DNA from: Petaurus breviceps papuanus
Lineage: Eukaryota; Chordata; Mammalia; Diprotodontia; Petauridae
Assembly: GCA_028583685.1 (NCBI GenBank)
Contig: JAMXIF010000015.1
Coordinates: forward strand, 58,958,956 to 59,022,955
Direction of reading: 5' to 3'
DNA length: 64,000 nt
The translations under genes were made by a program, and so were the position numbers. This document shows positions 54,300 through 64,000 of this stretch, one piece after another. The notes under the pieces were generated by a model. The model worked only from the letters and a program-made list of their open reading frames with translations. It did not search any database and was not told where the DNA came from. The number at the start of each line of letters is the position of its first letter. Position 1 is the first letter of the stretch.

Positions 54300-55230
54300 C
54301 ATGTACATAGAAAATTAAAATAGGTGCAACATATGCAAAATGCTTCTCAAAGTTCTACTCTAATGCATCATCATGGTGTAGAGATGATCTTGAGTTCTCA
54401 AGGTTATGCCACCAAAGAAAAGCTTTTACCATGATGGCAAGGTTTAAAAAAACCCTACTTGTTGGCAGTCAAAACCAAGACAGGTTTAGAATATACAGTA
54501 ATTTGTAAAAATCTTATGGAGAAGGGTGATGGAAGACTATGAGCAATATTGTCTCATAAAACAGAAGAAATGGAGGGTAACACCAATTTAAAGAAAGTTT
54601 GGTAAAACAGATAATTGAAAAATTTATCCAGAGGACTTTTAGGGATGAAGCTAGAAAGAAAGCAATACATTTTAAAAAAAAACGGAAAAGATGTTCACAT
54701 ATTTTCTTTTAAACAAGCATTTTTCCTCCCTCCATTGAGATAGTGAACCACCACACTTGGACTCAACATCACAGTCCTGGATATATTTACGGTGGATCAA
54801 GATGGAACTGACGAGAACACAAATGAGAAAAACACTTGCATTAGACTGTATAGACAGGGCAATGTGCTTTGGATGCAGCACATTTGTGAACCATCATGTG
54901 ATCACAAGGTATCCATGCATAGTGACAAAGATAGTAAAGGCCTGAGGGAACACATCTCAGACTTTATTAATACTGAAAAAAGTCCATTTAGAAACATTAA
55001 CAGCTACCAACCTGTGTGACTACTTTTCCATCTATATAAATTTTTTATGAGAACCATCTTTACATGTACTGAGGGCATCCATACTTGCTGAAGATATTAA
55101 TAAAGAAAAGGCAGGCTTCCACAAATGAGATTCATCGGTAGAACACCTCTTTACTAGACAAACATCTTTGAAACACTTAAGAATTATAACCAGTGCTATG
55201 GTAAACTATGATTCTAGAGAATGCATGGTA
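54300..55230 (+). mobile_element. RTE-like LINE, RT amino-terminal part
   Basis: Conceptual translation, with several stops, shows FRNINSYQPVCLL, then LYKFFMRTIFT and a KEKAGFHK-like block at 54,990-55,140. These are the conserved NYRPV(S/C)LL and EQAGFRKG motifs of RTE reverse transcriptase. The element is badly decayed and has no usable frame. Confidence 0.5.
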
Positions 55231-55780
55231 AAGTATGCTACCCACTTCCTCCAAGACACAGTGGACTGAGAGAGCAGGTTGAGACATATTGTTTTTGGTT
55301 TAGATTAATTTGGATATTTGTTTTTCTTGACTATGCATATTTATTGCAAGGAGTTTTTTCTTTTTCTTTTTCTCAATGGGCAGAAGAAAAAAATAGATTT
55401 TTACTCATTGAAATAAAAAAATAGCATATCATTGCTATTATAAAACTGGAAAGAAAAGATTCTGTTTTGTTTACTAATTCTAAAAACCGTTTAATGCAGT
55501 AGAAAAAAAATGCCACCTTTCCCAACAATATATCTCCCATTTATGCAAATTTATGCATAATTCTTTGAAAGATATCACAGCAGAAATAACTGTGTTTTGT
55601 AGTCATCTGATCATAAATATCGGGTGAGACATAAAACAGGAAGACAAACATACTTATATATAACAAAGGTTATTTCTACTGATATGGAAAAAGATCCAGA
55701 GCAGTTTCCAAGGTGAGTGCCAAGACCCTCCACATGGCTCCTGAATGTGGGTGAAATTGTGCCTCTTGAAAGTGCTTCAA
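55231..55780. other. AT-rich unassigned stretch
   Basis: Possibly further eroded RTE sequence. No motif is visible. Confidence 0.35.
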
Positions 55781-55793
55781 AACCCTTCAAGAG

Positions 55794-55944
55794 GGGTGGC
55801 TAGGTGGCATAGTGAATAGAGCACCAGCCCTGGAGTCAGGAGGACCTGAGTTCAAATTCAGCCTCAGACACCTAACACAAAAACTAGCCATGTGACCTTG
55901 GGCAAGTCACTTAGCCCCAATTGCCCTCCAAAAAGAAAAAAAAA
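55794..55944 (+). mobile_element. WSINE1-type SINE with TSD
   Basis: A complete plus-strand copy has an A-rich tail and 10-bp duplications CCTTCAAGAG at 55,784-55,793 and 55,945-55,954. Confidence 0.87.
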
Positions 55945-56127
55945 CCTTCAAGAGTTTGGCCAACCATCCACAAAGGAAACACCAAATGAATGAAGAATGT
56001 GAATTGCCCAGATGGTGCCCAGGAATGCCCTAAAAGAAATGAAATTACCCTAAATCCTCAAGATACAAAGTACCCTCAAGAAATGAACAAACGACTATGA
56101 CACAACCTACAGAAACTATCAACAGTG

Positions 56128-56212
56128 TATATGTGTATACACACAAATATATGTATATATACATACACACATGTGTATACATGCATACATACACACAGAC
56201 ACTCACACATAA
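56128..56212. repeat. (ATAC/ACAC)n microsatellite
   Basis: A mixed TATA, CATACA and ACAC simple repeat. Confidence 0.88.
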
Positions 56213-56480
56213 TGAATAAAAGGCAATTTCAGTGTGGAAAAGGCACTGGATGCTGGAGAAAGGACAAAAGGCTTCATATGGGAGGTGGCATTTGATCTGA
56301 GCTTGGGGAAAGAGGTATAGATGAGGAGGAAGTTCATTCCAAGCATGGTGTCCATGTTTTCAAAGATATGAAGACTAAGGAACATCAAGAAGGGGTGTTT
56401 GGCTAGAACATGGAGTGCATGAAGGGCAGTAGAGTAGAAAAAGGTCAGGAAAGACAGATGGAGCCAGGTTGTGGCTGTAT
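56210..56480 (-). mobile_element. Old L2-like repeat fragment, antisense
   Basis: AATAAAAGGCAATTTCAGTG and TTCATTCCAAGCATGGTG fit the same long family as at 19,676, without its start. Confidence 0.35.
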
Positions 56481-56489
56481 CTACATTTA

Positions 56490-57750
56490 GATATTGGGTA
56501 CCCAGAGTTTGTAATGATAATCACCTTTCCTGTAATTGATATTCTTTGAGAGACACTTTCTTCTCCTCTGCATACATTTGTTGACAGTGTGTTTGTGAGA
56601 TATCTGATTGGTTTCCTTGCTACTGTAGACATTTTAGAGTTGGAAGAAGCCTCAGAGAGCATCATCTCTCTTTTTACATTGAAGAAAATTGGGGCATGTA
56701 AAAGTACTGTAACTGGTCCAAGTCCATGAAGGTAGTCACTGGAAGAATTGGGACAAGAATCTAGGCCTGGCTTTCAGTCTGTTAGAAACCAATTGATACC
56801 AAAATTTGGGTATCAAAAGAAGCTTATTGAGGAGAAGTTCAGAGGAATTGAAAGTTTCTGACCAGAAGTGGACTCTGCCCTTCTTTGGGAAGAGGGAGTG
56901 CTGAATATAGAAGTGAGAAGAGTTTTATACTATTAGTTTGGCAAGGAAACCTCCCTTTAGAGGACAGATTGGTTTATTCTCTTCAAGGTTACAATCTTCC
57001 CCATACGCCCATTACATATTTCTCCTAAGCATGATTCCCTCCCTTCATCATATGTTATCATGTATTCCATGTTCTATTAATGAGGCTCTAATTCCATGCA
57101 GAGTGTGTCATGTAATGTACATGAAGTTTATTAAGCATGAGCAATAGTAATTTTAGGTTTAAACCAGATCAGTCCTTATCCTAGTCTGAGGGTCTCTCAA
57201 GGCTCCTTGAAGTCTGCCTTCTGATTGGTTGGGTCCATCTGCTGTCTGTTAACTCCCTTTATCAGTTTTACTTCAGTAATTTCTAGCAGTTCTGTGGAAA
57301 CTTAGCTCTTTGCTATCTCTCGCAAGTACAGAGCTCTTTTTTCTATGACTCACTACTATTTCATATCACTATAAGATATAGTGTTGGAAGGAACCACGAA
57401 GATTCCTTTTCTTGTCCACCCTGATCCCCCCGCCATCTCAAACATTTACAGATAACATGTCTGTCTTATAATTCATTAAATTAGATTTTAGAGAGTGGTT
57501 TAGAGTGCTTATATGTTAGGTTACCTGCCCTGAGTTATGCAGTCAGAAGGTGAGTCCCTGGTCCTGCCTGATGGTCAAGGTAGGGGTCAAAGTAGCCCTT
57601 TGAGCCAGATTAGCTCCTCCACAAGACTGAATCCAAGTGTTGAAGTATAGCACTTCTCATCAGGCTTTCTTATACTGATTCACTCATTCATTTATTCAAC
57701 AAATGTTAAGGGAGTCTTTTTATATGCTCCCTAATTGCCTTTGGGTTTGG
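56490..57750. other. Unassigned, possible LTR remnant
   Basis: 56,765-57,375 has a TGTTAGAAACC start and unique-looking internal sequence. It could be an antisense LTR fossil, but no paired ends or duplication were found. Confidence 0.25.
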
Positions 57751-57759
57751 TTTGTGTGT

Positions 57760-57918
57760 GATGGGTAGAAATAGAGCTCCTTGAGAGCAGGGATTGTTTT
57801 TGTTTCTGTTTGTTTGTTTTTATCTTTCTTTTAACCTCCAGTACTTAGTGCAGTGCGCGGCACATGATAGGTCAAAATGAGCTGACTTAATAAATGCTAG
57901 GATTGACTGACTGACATC
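57760..57918 (+). mobile_element. L2 3' end
   Basis: CTCCTTGAGAGCAGGGATTG and GGATTGACTGACTGAC mark the tail. Confidence 0.58.
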
Positions 57919-57919
57919 A

Positions 57920-58120
57920 AGATCCCCTGGGTTCAGATCCTACCTCCTCCTCTCACAAGATGTATGAATTTGGGTTGGTTGCCTGTGTAAAAAGGGGATT
58001 ATAATAGGTCTAGTGTGTACCCCACTGGATGGTTTATGATTCCCTCCCCCCCCTTCGCCCAGAGAAATAATATATGTAAAGCATCATGTAAATGCCAGCT
58101 ATTTAGGTTGTACTGGCGAA
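57920..58120 (+). mobile_element. MIR-type SINE, old
   Basis: GGGTTCAGATCCTACCTCCT and GTAAAGCATCATGTAAATGC are the visible marks. Confidence 0.5.
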
Positions 58121-58339
58121 TGATTGTAGAGCATCTGGTGCTTTGGGGATATTTTCTGTAGCTTTGGAGATGTTTTTTCTAAAGCTGGCTGTATTTTCTT
58201 GAGTGAGTAATGGAGTTAATTCTCAATGAGAATGAGAAGTAGAGTGGTGGAACCGATACAGTGCTAGGTTGGGAGCCTGGAAGATCCTGAACTCAACTCC
58301 TATTAAGGCGGTGACCTTGGGGGAGTAACTCTAGGAAAG

Positions 58340-58555
58340 TGGGAAGAACAAGCACTCTGCTAAAATCTTATTTGATCCTTACAACCACCCTGGGGGGTAG
58401 GTACTAATATCATCCAATTTTACTTTTGAGGAAACTGAGGCCAGCAGAGGTTAAGCATTTGCCTAAGGTCATGTAGCTAAGTGTCTGAGGCCTCAATTTG
58501 AACTTAAATTTTCCTGACTCCACCAGTGCTGCTGCTCACCAGTGCTCCTGAATAG
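58340..58555 (-). mobile_element. THER1/MIR-type SINE
   Basis: The antisense copy has ACAACCACCCTGGGGGGTAG and GAGGAAACTGAGGCCAGCAG. Confidence 0.7.
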
Positions 58556-58675
58556 CTTAAGATTTGTCTGCCTCACATTCTCTCCCTATGTCCTTCCAGA
58601 CTTGCCAAGATCTGAAAGGGGTACAGATTTGCATTAATAACTTTAAAAACCAAACTATACATAATAAAGGTTCAT

Positions 58676-58924
58676 TGCTGTTGTTCAGTAGGGTCGGACT
58701 CTTTGTGACCCCATTTTGGGGTTTTCTTGGCAAAGATGCTAGAGTGGTTTGCCATTTTCTTCTCCAGCTCATTTGACAGATGAGGAAATAAAGGCAAATG
58801 GAGTCAAATGACTTGCCCAGGGTAACACAGCTAGTAAGTGTTTGAGGCCAGATTTGAACTCAGGAAGATGAATCCTCCTGACTCTAGGCCCAGCATTTTA
58901 TCCACTATGCCACCTAGCTGCTCT
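58676..58924 (-). mobile_element. MAR1-type SINE with TSD
   Basis: A complete minus-strand copy is flanked by ATAATAAAGGTTCA and ATAATAAAGGCTCA. Its middle, 58,723-58,874, is duplicated at 59,497-59,648. Confidence 0.82.
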
Positions 58925-59149
58925 TATAATAAAGGCTCACTCACAACTTCTTCAAACTGCACTTGTATATTGAAATGGTTTTTGTTGTTGTTGTTGCTGA
59001 CAACAAAAAGATTTACAAGGATCTCTAGAGTTGTTGATAATTCATCTGTTGATTTTCACAGCACTTCATTCATTCATTCATTCAACAATTAAGAAATCTT
59101 AAGCACACTACCTCTGTCAGGTACTAGGGATAGGAGAACCAAAAGAGGA

Positions 59150-59790
59150 CACATGCCTTGACCAAAGTGATTTTCCTGAAACATAGATCTGATCTCGTCA
59201 TCCCCCTGCTCAGTAAACTTCCTTGGCTCCGTATTGCCTTCCGAGATCAGATACAAAAATCTTCTTTTTAACATCCAAAGCCCTTCATAACCCAGGCCCC
59301 TCTCGCCCTTCCAGTCTTCTTACACCTTACGCCCTACCATGTGCAGCATCTTCTCCAGCAATTCCCCATATGCTCTCCCTCTTCATTTCTGCTTCTTGAC
59401 TTCTCTAACTTCCTTGGAGTCCTAGCTAGAACCCCATTTTCTTCAGGAAGTCTTTCCTAACCACTCTAAATTCTAGTACCTTCCCTCTCCTAAGTGTTTC
59501 TTGGCAAAGATGCTAGAGTGCTTTGCCATTTTCTTCTCCAGCTCATTTGACAAATGAGGAAATAGAGGCAAATGGAGTCAAATGACTTGCCCAGGGTAAC
59601 ACAGCTAGTAAGTGTTTGAGGCCAGATTTGAACTCAGGAAGATGAATCAGTATATAGCTTGTTTGTATATATTTGTTTGCTTGTGGTCTCCCAAAGTAGA
59701 TGGAGAACTCCCTGAGGGCAGGGACTGACTTTTGCTTCTATTTTCTGAATGTTTAACACATAGTAGGTTCTTAAAAAATGCTTATTGACT
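59150..59790 (+). mobile_element. L2 LINE 3' region, interrupted at 59,497-59,648
   Basis: The L2 body (TTTTAACATCCAAAGCCCTT, CATAACCCAGGCCCCTC) runs to about 59,496. The tail (GAACTCCCTGAGGGCAGGGA, ATGCTTATTGACTAAC) runs from 59,649. A SINE fragment replaces a short piece between. Confidence 0.65.
59497..59648 (-). repeat. 152-bp duplicate of part of the 58,676 SINE
   Basis: It differs from 58,723-58,874 at only three positions that I can find, and shares private variants absent from other MAR1 copies here. It lacks both SINE ends and interrupts an L2. Confidence 0.85.
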
Positions 59791-59926
59791 AACTGTGGTA
59801 AAAAAAAAAAACAACCTTATATTCTATTGGGGGTGAGATATACTTGACGCATAGATAAATAGATACAATCTAATATTGGGGGATGGAGGATACCACTAAC
59901 AGCCAGGGAGGAGTCTCAGAAAAATA

Positions 59927-60435
59927 CTGTTAGGTAGTGTCAACCTTCAGAATTAGGTCTAAGAAAGACAAACAGCATTAGGTCACATCAGTGTTTATTT
60001 CTCTCAAAGCCTGCAGCATGCATGTGTCCATGCAAGGGAGCCAGTCTGGAACTGAGCTCACTTTAGGGTTAGAGTGCACAGTTTATATGCCCTTCCAATT
60101 TCATCCCTGGATCCCTGGACAGAAGAAATACCTCTTTTATCAGACCACCTGTGGATTTGGGCCATGTAGACAAAAGAATCTGTCTCCACCCAAGCCTCAG
60201 CAGTACACAAGGGGCTTCCCAACTTTAGATTAAATTGCTTGCAAGCTTGTGAGTGAGAGAAGTGAAACCTTCTGAGACTATACTCTAAAATCTAGTAAGA
60301 CTTTTCATGGGAAACAGGCCTGAGTTCCCCTTCACAGGAAATCACATGATTTAGAAGGACTCAGAGCAGTAGGGAGTCACCCCTCTCCTCAGTGACACCT
60401 CAGCACAGGATATGCCAAATAAGGACAGAAGTGCT
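59927..60435 (-). mobile_element. Possible antisense LTR fossil
   Basis: It begins with TG (TGTTAGGTAG) and has an antisense AATAAA about 65 bp in (TTTATTTCTC near 59,995), which suggests LTR structure on the minus strand. The right end is uncertain. Confidence 0.3.
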
Positions 60436-60442
60436 TTCTCAA

Positions 60443-60757
60443 ATGTATATTAGGTGGTCTACTGTTTCATTGTTCTGGTATTTGAGGTAGGTTGTCACTC
60501 TTAGATTGTGCACCTGACTTCCAACCAATGGAAGAAAAGGGTCAGGAGGGGAGTGGGGGAGAATTCCGAGTTAGGGCTTTATAACTTCATCATTTCCTTT
60601 TGTAAATTGCTTCTCCTCCCTGACCATTTGTCAGGGTTGCCCTTTCTTGAGATTGTAATAAACCATTCTTTCCTGCTTCCTAACTTGAGAAACCTCTGAG
60701 TATTATTTGCGTAAGGATTTCTGTTGCACACAGTTTTTGGGGTACACACACTTGAAT
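60443..60757 (+). mobile_element. LTR fossil, possibly ERV1-like
   Basis: A TATA-like CTTTATAAC near 60,577 and AATAAA near 60,654 fit an LTR. About 12 bp after the apparent end lies TGGGGGCT, the first eight bases of a tRNA-Pro primer-binding site as used by gammaretrovirus-like elements. The match then fades. Age and full extent are unclear. Confidence 0.4.
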
Positions 60758-61280
60758 GGGGGCTGATCACATGAGAAGAGTCAATGCAATCTCATTATCA
60801 GAAATGTACATCTGAAGAATGTACTTAAATGTACTTAAATGACTTAAAGTCAGGACATGGAAAGAAGGGGGTTGGGAGAAGTTCTGAATCTCCAAGATAT
60901 TGGTTATTAATAATCCTTTTTCAAATTCCCCCATGAATCACTAACTGATATGGCCAACACTTCATCAAGGGTTTGGGGACTTATTATGGTAACATAATTA
61001 TGGTAACAATGTGGGAGGGTGGAGGGAGAAGGGAGAAATTGCTAGACGAATTGAGAAAACCAAAGAGGGCAGTCCCCTTTCATGAGTAGACCTTACAGAT
61101 GAAATATCCAAAGAGAAAAAGTAAACACTGAGTAAAATTGTCCATTTAAGACTCAGAAGTCTCATTTCATGCACCTGTCTGGTTCTCAGGACACCATCTG
61201 TTGGAGTTCTCTGGTCTGAGTGTGGTCTAAGCAGTTTTCAGCTTAGAGTCAGGTCACTTGTAGAAATCCTTTTTCTTTGT
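60758..61280. other. Unassigned, follows LTR candidate
   Basis: If the 60,443 LTR call is right, this begins with the primer-binding remnant and internal sequence. No viral coding motif is visible to me. Confidence 0.3.
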
Positions 61281-61293
61281 TAAAATTTCCTAC

Positions 61294-61455
61294 AGGGGAG
61301 GCTAGGTGGCACAGTAAATAGAGCACCAGCCCTGGAGTCAGGAGGACCTGTGTTCAAATCCGGCCTCAGACACTTGACACACTTGACACAGTTACTAGCT
61401 GTGTGACTTTGGGCAAGTCACTTAACCCCAATTGCCCTCCAAAAAGGCAAAAAAA
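61294..61455 (+). mobile_element. WSINE1-type SINE with TSD
   Basis: A plus-strand copy is flanked by AAATTTCCTACA on both sides. It contains a local duplication of CACTTGACA in its middle. Confidence 0.85.
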
Positions 61456-61469
61456 AATTTCCTACAAAA

Positions 61470-63740
61470 ATGGCCTTAACACAATTTTAAATTACTTTGC
61501 CAATAATCAGGTCAAATAATGCAAGTAAGTTATTTACAAAAATGCATTTCCAACTTCTAGCCATGTTCAAATAAATAACTCCTAATTAAAGTGAACATTT
61601 TTTTAAGGCATTTACAAGATAGACCACAAGCCATTCTTCTTCTAAGATAACTAATTGTAACAGAACTCAGACAGTTCTGCTATTAACATATATTAAAATA
61701 ATTATATAAAATAAAATAATCATATAAAATAATATAAAAATAACATATATAATAACAACATATAACACAATCATGTCCTGGTTTCACAGGTCTTTGAGTT
61801 AATTATGCCCATACCATTATAAGGAACTAAAAGATACCAACTCATACAGGCATATATAACTAGTAACAGACGTCAAGGCTAAATACTTAAGTTAGTTGTT
61901 TGGAATATAGAAAGGAATAAAATTCTAGGCCAAATAGCTCAAATCTTATACTTGCATCTTACTATAGTAACTCAGATATGCCCCAATATTAGCTTATAGG
62001 ATAAAGATTTAATATTGTGTTCATACTGGTCATCTGACATGATTATAGGAATTTGACATAAAAGAATAGGGACATAACTATGCACTAAGAGAATAATGCT
62101 TCCCTAACTTTATGTCAATTCCAGGCAATTGAGGCAAAACTGCATTGAGCCAGGTTTAAAGTCAGCCAGTTGGGATATTTTCTATTCCATGTATCCTATT
62201 GGGGAAATTGAATCAGGAGACTCAGCTCATGCAAATAGTCATTGTCCCAGCCTTTCCCATGAGAACATCTGCTGCAGTTCATAGATGTAAAATCTCATAG
62301 GATTGCTGGCTCAATAGCATTCCTTGATGGTCATGCCTGAAGTCAGATTCAGAATAATATCAGTTACCAGTTCCATAAGGTCTTGAATAGCAAATTCCAA
62401 TAATCAGAGTTTCAAATCCCACATTGGTAACAGTAAGAGATTCATCACAGAAAAATACTATTGTTCGAAGAACCCATTTAAACAATGGGAACATCTTTAA
62501 GGTTAGTTGTAAGTAGTTTGCATACATTTCTACACCTGTTCTAATTCCAGATTAAACAACAAACAAAAGTAAAATCAAATTTCCCATTAAGATAACACAA
62601 GATAGCTCATAAATTATTCACTAACATAACTGTCTGTTCTAAAATCCTATTCCTTTAAACAAAAACAGAAGAGGTTCCTGCTTTTGACCTCACAACTTAA
62701 TAGATTTAACTCTGTTTCTCAAGCTTGTTTACCCTTCTCTAATTAGACTCAATATGAAAGAATGAGATACTTTAGAAATGAAATCTTACAAATAAGTTCA
62801 AACACTAATTTTATCTCTTACTTAGGTCATGGAATGACTATAAATTCAGATCAAAACAGCAAGATCTTTCCCACTTACAACTCATTACAGTAATTTAGAT
62901 GCGTTAGTATTAATTGCTAGCCTTAGATCTATGATGTTGCTTCTATTGAGCTGCTGACTCTGACTCTGTTTCTCTGAAAACACCTATTTGAGGCTGGAAC
63001 AAGGACATAACAAACCTACGAATGAAATTTGGAAATTCACAGGTTTGGATACAATTGTTATCAATATCAAATTATGATCAAAACAAACTATCTCACAAAT
63101 TAAAATTTAGTAGACCTAAAAATCATAAAACGATTTTTACAAAACATTTCTTTGTAAAAGTATTTCCCTTTTTAAAAAATATCTTAAAAATTATCCTGAT
63201 GTTAAAAGGAATAATCACTAAATTATTAGGCATGAATTAAATTAGTTGGAAACCTCTAAAATTGGAATTTATCAAAACTAAGTTTGTGTAAAATGTCTTT
63301 TAAGTAACATGAATAAATCCCCAAAGCACTATAACAAACTAAATTCCTAATTACCACAATATTCCTAGTTACCTAAATTCTCTAGTCAAAGAAGTGTTTG
63401 TAATGGGGAATAGATTCAGTTTTTATAAGGCAAGAAGAATATACCCAATTAAATTAGTCTTATCACAAAACAAAGTTTACTACATCTTCAAAATTTTACT
63501 CAGTATTTTTTTCTTCCCTTAGAAATTAAGAAAACAATTACATTCTGGAATCTCACATAGATAGTGAATGAGATATCTTACAAACTTTCCAATCAACAGA
63601 TATATAAATATATCCTTAGATGAAGTAGACTTGAAAATCACACCCTTATTTTGCGGCAGGATTCCCATTTACCCAGTAAGAATTCCACAACACAGAAAAC
63701 TCTTGCACAGGGTTAGTAAGAATTTATGACTAGATGATTA
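61470..63740. other. AT-rich unassigned block
   Basis: About 2.3 kb of strongly AT-rich DNA lacks recognised SINEs or exons. The composition and evenness differ from the rest of the window. The origin is unknown. Confidence 0.4.
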
Positions 63741-63769
63741 AAAAAATCTTTGTGTTTTTTTTTGTGGGG

Positions 63770-63938
63770 GAGGGTGGTTTTTTTTTTGGAGGGGGGAAGG
63801 CAGGGCAATTGGGGTTAAGTGAATTGCCCAAGGTCACACAGCCTAGTAAGTGTTAAGTGTCTGAGGTCAGATTTGAACTCAGATCCTCCTGACTCCAGAA
63901 CTGGTGCTCTATTCACTGCACCACCTAGTTATCCCCCT
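63770..63938 (-). mobile_element. WSINE1-type SINE
   Basis: A minus-strand copy begins with T- and G-rich runs, then CAATTGGGGTTAAGTGAATT, and ends at CACCACCTAGTTATCCCCC. Confidence 0.8.
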
Positions 63939-64000
63939 TGTCATTTTGCAAAGGAGATTTTACAAAGTCTTTTCTTTGTATAATTACCAATTTCCCTTTA

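Noticed and set aside
48128-64000. TLR2 coding exon
   Set aside because: I searched for a long LRR/TIR frame on either strand and found none, so it must lie outside the window if the promoter call is right.

Overview
The window looks like nuclear DNA from a marsupial. It is packed with short retroposons of two kinds that I recognise as marsupial CORE-SINEs: a long MAR1-type element and a shorter WSINE1-type element whose young copies carry intact target-site duplications. It also holds L1 3' ends of marsupial type, MIR/THER1, L2, RTE and several retroviral LTRs. The abundant WSINE1-like copies hint at an Australasian lineage, but this is inference from memory of the families and the species is not proven.

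Positions 1-22,600 hold the 3' end of one host gene on the + strand. Nine coding exons form an unbroken chain of compatible splice phases, from an internal exon at 484-602 to a stop at 21,759-21,761. They encode the last 426 residues of a protein I recognise as TMEM131L (KIAA0922). The gene's 5' exons lie before the window. Its introns are filled with MIR, L2, MAR1, hAT-type MITEs and antisense L1 pieces. Two of the L1 pieces abut 3' splice sites.

Positions 22,600-47,300 are intergenic. They contain a full-length, decayed EEF1A1 retrocopy with recognisable target-site duplications, an RPS20 retrocopy nested in an old L1, a rearranged L1 cluster with inverted arms, and several solo LTRs, one of them cleanly inserted in an L1. 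A minus-strand segment near 31.6-32.1 kb looks like the last exon and 3' UTR of an unidentified gene or retrocopy.

Positions 47,550-48,130 are locally CpG-rich, with a GC box, NF-kB-like sites, ETS-like sites and a good splice donor. In human, TLR2 lies downstream of TMEM131L in the same orientation and has non-coding first exons. I therefore infer, without coding proof, that this is the TLR2 promoter and first non-coding exon, with the TLR2 coding exon beyond the window. A 410-bp purine-only microsatellite lies 270 bp inside the inferred intron.

Positions 48,800-64,000 hold no protein-coding exon that I can support. They contain nested repeats, including MIR > hAT MITE > WSINE1, and a 152-bp SINE fragment duplicated at about 98% identity 774 bp away. 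RTE pieces, LTR remnants and an AT-rich unassigned block at 61.5-63.7 kb fill the rest.
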